Assembly: GCF_963678635.1 (NCBI RefSeq)
Contig: NC_087066.1
Location: forward strand, 54,268,312-54,328,311
From: Symsagittifera roscoffensis
Lineage: Eukaryota > Xenacoelomorpha > Acoela > Convolutidae
Reading direction: 5' to 3'
Length of the DNA stretch: 60,000 bases
Part shown: piece by piece, positions 56,420 through 60,000 of the stretch
Numbering within the stretch: position 1 is the first letter of the stretch
How the letters are laid out: each line of letters begins with the position of its first letter
Notes under the pieces: model-generated
Told to the model about the DNA's origin: nothing
The model's database searches: none
Seen by the model: the letters and a program-made list of their open reading frames with translations, nothing else
Position numbers and translations under genes: made by a program

Positions 56420-56970
56420 CAAGACTGCTCGTATCAGGGCGAAGCCCTGAAAGTTCCGACTGCCTTTTAACGTTTATGGAGCAGTAATAACATAAACAAC
56501 ATAAAAAATAAACAAAAATTAAATAAAATGAAAAGCTTTTTTCTAAAATTTGTAAATTTTTCTATGAAAATCATCCCCCCACACGCCGTATAAAGTACAA
56601 AAGGATATATTTCGCTCCTTGTAACAATTCAATTATGGCAAATAAGCTTCGTTCAACCAATTTGGAACGATTTCTAAGACGGATTAAATCTCCGCTTACA
56701 CGTTAAAAGCGCGAATTATATCGCGCGTTAATTGTCCCAAATTAGTCAAAATGGCCAAAATGGCAATCTTTAAACCCTCATAGCTTTACAAAAAATGATC
56801 ACAGGTGAAATATCTTTTCAAACTCAAGCTCAGGACAACAATAGCTTTGGAATAATATTTAAAAAAATTCCGTCAAAAATGGCTAGTTAAAAAGTCGAAA
56901 TTTGTCTGAAGAAAAAGAAACCCACCCCGAGCACAAATATTCCGTTACTTTCGTATCGAAAGTCGGAACA
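56420..56970. repeat. dispersed repeat family X, copy 3 (551 bp)
   Basis: The longest of the well-preserved copies. Start caagactgctcgtatcaggg, end atcgaaagtcggaaca, with the three hairpins as in the other copies. Confidence 0.85.
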
Positions 56971-57324
56971 AATATAGTTTACTTCTTATCTTTTTTGCTA
57001 CGGGATTTGAAAAATACTAATTTTACCAGTTGTTCCAATAACACAGATAAAGAAGCAAACTAATTCGTTCCAAATTTAATTGAGACCGGCAATTTAGTCC
57101 TGTCATAAAAAAAAACGTTTTTTAATCCCCCACACGCCATGTAAGATTCGAAGGGTATGTTTACACCCTTCGAATCTTGCATAGCGTGTGGGTGATTAAA
57201 AAATTGAAAAAAATCCCGATTAGTTTGTCAATTATTCAAACCGAAAAAGTTTTTGGTTGGCTTTAAAGTGCAGTTGGAAAATTCAGGGCACTGCCCTGGT
57301 ATACAGGCAGTCTTGGTATACAGG

Positions 57325-57742
57325 CAGGGGCGGATTTGGGGGGAGGGGGTGCGGACGCTTCCCCTCAGCAGGGTTTCGACCCCCTGCCGAGCTAAAGGGT
57401 CCCCCTTTGGTACTTTTCAAGAAATCCATTTTTGGCCGAGGGACCCTAAAATTTTTCTAAAGGCACCTTGGGCGCCAATATATACTAATTTTGAGGGGGG
57501 AGAGCGCGTTGAAAAAACGCGATTTTTTGGTCAAAATTTTCCAAAGTGCCTAAAAACGCCTTTTTTGGACGGTTTTTTCAACATTTTACCTGCGGCTCAG
57601 AAAATTTGGCCAAAACAGGGACTAAACCGTGCTAAGGGAGAACTCGAAAAATCATTTTGGTCGACCTACAAAAAAAACGACAAAATTTTCGAAATTTTTT
57701 TGAAAATCCGCTCCCCTCGAGAAAATCCTAGATCAGCCCCTG
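57325..57742. mobile_element. hAT-like non-autonomous element, 418 bp
   Basis: Starts caggggcggatttgg and ends ctagatcagcccctg, imperfect inverted ends. Flanks tatacagg (57317-57324) and tataaagg (57743-57750) are an 8-bp duplication with one mismatch. Frames across it are shadows, not transposase. Confidence 0.75.
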
Positions 57743-57766
57743 TATAAAGGCAGTCTTTTTTTGAAT

Positions 57767-58275
57767 CTGAATACTGATGACTAAGCCCTGAAGGTTTTTA
57801 ACAGTTTTTTAGGCTCTATAGAGTAAAGTTCCCCAGAAAAATTGATGAAACTATCGATGAAAACACACAAATATCATTAAAAAAATTTAGATTTTTCAAA
57901 ATCAGCTCACTGAACGCTATGTTAAAAACAAAGTGAAACATTTTGCATTAAGCAAAGTTTTAAGAAGACCAAGTAAAAAGACTCAATTCAATTTTGAACG
58001 ATTTCTAAGGCGGATGAAGTTGCCGTTTACACGTTAAAAGCTCTAAGTATAGCACGAATTAATTCTACCAAATTGGCCAAACTGGCCTTATCCAATCCAC
58101 ATAGTTTCTCAAAAATGATTACGAGTAGAACATCTTTTAAATTTTAGCCTCGGACAACAATAATGTTTTGATTGATAAAAAATTTCTTCAACAATTCTCG
58201 TTGAAAATTTGAAATTGGTCTGGAAAAAAAACTACCTGAGCTCAAAAAGTCCATCATTTTCTTCGAAAATTAGAG
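57767..58275. repeat. dispersed repeat family X, old copy
   Basis: The order of family blocks is clear (aagccctgaagg, gaacgatttctaaggcggatg, gtttacacgttaaaagc, ggacaacaataatg), but it is heavily diverged and both ends are worn. A family-Y start (cagccggttgctgtg) follows at 58285. Confidence 0.5.
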
Positions 58276-58330
58276 CAATGAGAGCAGCCGGTTGCTGTGT
58301 TGCGCAACTTGCATCAACTTTTGTGACCAC

Positions 58331-60000
58331 AAAATCAAAACAAAAATGAAAGTTTCGATTTTTCTCAGAATTAAAATCAGTCTAATTTGAATTTATTTTT
58401 ACAAGGCGAGAAGGTTTAGCCGCATATCCAACAATGCTTCAATCTAGATTTTTGAACCATTTTAACTTGTATAACAGAAATAGCAGAGTTTCAAGTTTTA
58501 ATCAAAAAGACTTGTCAATCAACTTGCGCCAACTCTTGTTAAGTTTAGTTTGAAGACCAGAAATACTCAACAAGTTTTCCTGGAAACAGAGGCTTTTTGT
58601 GATTTTTTTGAACTCTGAGCCATGGCCAATAAATGTGCCACAATCAACATTCTAAAAGCATTCCTTGACCAAAAAACGTAAGTGAAATTTTTCAGGCAGA
58701 AAAACACAAAACGTCACTAAACGACACTTAAACTACCACAATCGTTACTGCAAAAAGTAGAGAAAAATAAAAAACTAAATTTTTGTCACATTTTTTTCAA
58801 CAAATGTTTTGTGTTTTTTTTTTCAAATAGAATAAACTGATGCCGATAAAGCCGCTGGATAATTATACTAAATCATAAGATACTAGTTCTAATGTACAAC
58901 TTGTAATTCTTTTCGCTGTTCCCTGTTTTTGGATCTGACCAGGTTTTTTGACGCAGAGAAAACTTTTTAGTTTTTAGAACCCGAGTCACGACTGAAAGGG
59001 ATCTAAATTGGTATCACATATGAACACTGCGAGCGTTTTTTGAGTTACCTAAGTTTGCACAAAAACGCAATCTACGCCATGTTTTCTTCTCGCTCAATCA
59101 GTAACTGATGGGAACAAAACCTAATCGATATTCCTAAAACTTCAAATCCCGTAATGTTCCAATCACCACAGGTGAGAAAGAGCTCAGTTATTTTTTTTGT
59201 GTCACGGTATTTTAAGGCCCACAAAAAATCATTTGGGGTCGTGTGGTTATAAGATTGAAAAGTTTTTTTAGTCGTGTTTCAAACTTTTTCACAATAAATA
59301 ACCGTATTTACCGTGGCGGTTCTGACTAATTCGAACAAGATTTTGACCAAGCAACTAAATCTAGTGTTTTTACAGACAACTATTAGTAATCCCATGGTTA
59401 TTTAAACGCCTTCTCAGTCTACGCCAAATTTTCCAGACACCAAAATTTTCGGGCAAAAACTGATAAACCGGGAGAAAAAATCGTAGAAAAATGTTTTTTG
59501 CTTTAAGTTTTGATTTTTTTTAAAATAAGATATGGCTTTGATGAAAAAAGTCTAGCTGCACTTTTTCAATGTTGAAACTTTTAAAAGCTTTAAATCCACG
59601 GTTTCATAATTTTACTTTAAGATACGCATTTTGCCTGCAACAATCATGAACGTCTCAAAAATGTCAACTATTACAAATAAAAAGCATCCCATCGTTCAGC
59701 CAAACTAAAAAAATAGCTTCAAAAATTCGTTTAAGTAGCTCCTGATAAAGGTTGATACCTCTGATATGACTGTTTGCTCATTTCAATAGTTTTTGTTTCA
59801 AAGTTTCTATTATAACTTCTATTATAACCGACTTGCAGTTTTGCAATAAATTCGTTTAACTGTTTTACTGAAATTTTTCAGCTCAGCTGTTTTGTAAATT
59901 TACTTCAAGATACGCATTTTGCCTGCAAATTTATTGCCCTTAAAAATGTCAATAATAACAGAGAGCCTCGCATGATTCAGCTGAATTGAAAATAAGCTTC
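58331..60000. other. AT-rich flank without recognised genes
   Basis: No exon could be supported. A consensus donor-like site (ccaccacag/gtgaga near 59171) lacks any open exon before it. A phrase aagatacgcattttgcctgcaa is present twice (about 59620 and 59910). Confidence 0.4.

Noticed and set aside
57253-57747. 164-codon + strand ORF
   Set aside because: It lies mostly within the non-autonomous hAT-like element; the frame is open by chance and shows no transposase motif.
59100-59171. Consensus donor accaccacag/gtgaga as end of a further Reeler-gene exon
   Set aside because: All three frames between the nearest acceptor and this site contain stops.

Overview
The window is AT-rich DNA from an animal nuclear genome, most likely an invertebrate; I cannot name the species. 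The reasons are short exons with GT-AG introns that keep phase, long introns full of transposon remnants, and a Reeler-domain secreted protein gene. ORFs that lack a methionine or are split by introns had to be found by reading the sequence.

Layout. (1) 1-676: the last exon of a + strand gene. (2) About 4.8-17.6 kb: exons of two minus-strand genes. One (4.86-6.67 kb) encodes a small unrecognised protein. The other (8.0-17.5 kb) ends in a single-pass membrane exon. The introns hold several old hAT-like copies, and intron or intergenic DNA around 14.6-16.2 kb holds a decayed BEL/Pao integrase and a tRNA-like pseudogene. (3) 13.5, 18.6 and 22.7 kb: isolated candidate + strand exons. (4) 22.96-55.97 kb: a + strand gene with a signal peptide and a Reeler domain, rebuilt from five exons whose phases all agree. 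(5) 24,687-46,760: a 22,074-bp Ty3/gypsy-type LTR retrotransposon on the minus strand, inside intron 2 of the Reeler gene. (6) Introns 3-4 and the 3' flank: dispersed structured repeats, minisatellites and a hAT-like element.

The retrotransposon has two 409-bp LTRs (about 10 mismatches by eye), TG...CA ends and a 4-bp GCAC target duplication. Its coding order is gag, protease, RT, RNase H, integrase (HHCC, DD35E, GPY/F), a small two-helix membrane ORF, a proline-rich ORF, and a large envelope-like ORF. It is dead: it has stops and frameshifts, and the protease Asp, one RT Asp and the zinc-knuckle His are all replaced. A 2.7-kb stretch of leader plus gag is duplicated in tandem with only about 0.6% divergence, so the duplication looks younger than the insertion.

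The most unusual items are the envelope-like protein with a roughly 650-residue extension after its membrane anchor, ending in an unrecognised folded domain; the extra membrane and proline-rich ORFs between pol and env; the A/C-rich, G-poor coding strand of the whole element; and two repeat families that share an ACAAG end, a hairpin and a GTTCCGAC block, possibly Helentron/HINE-like.
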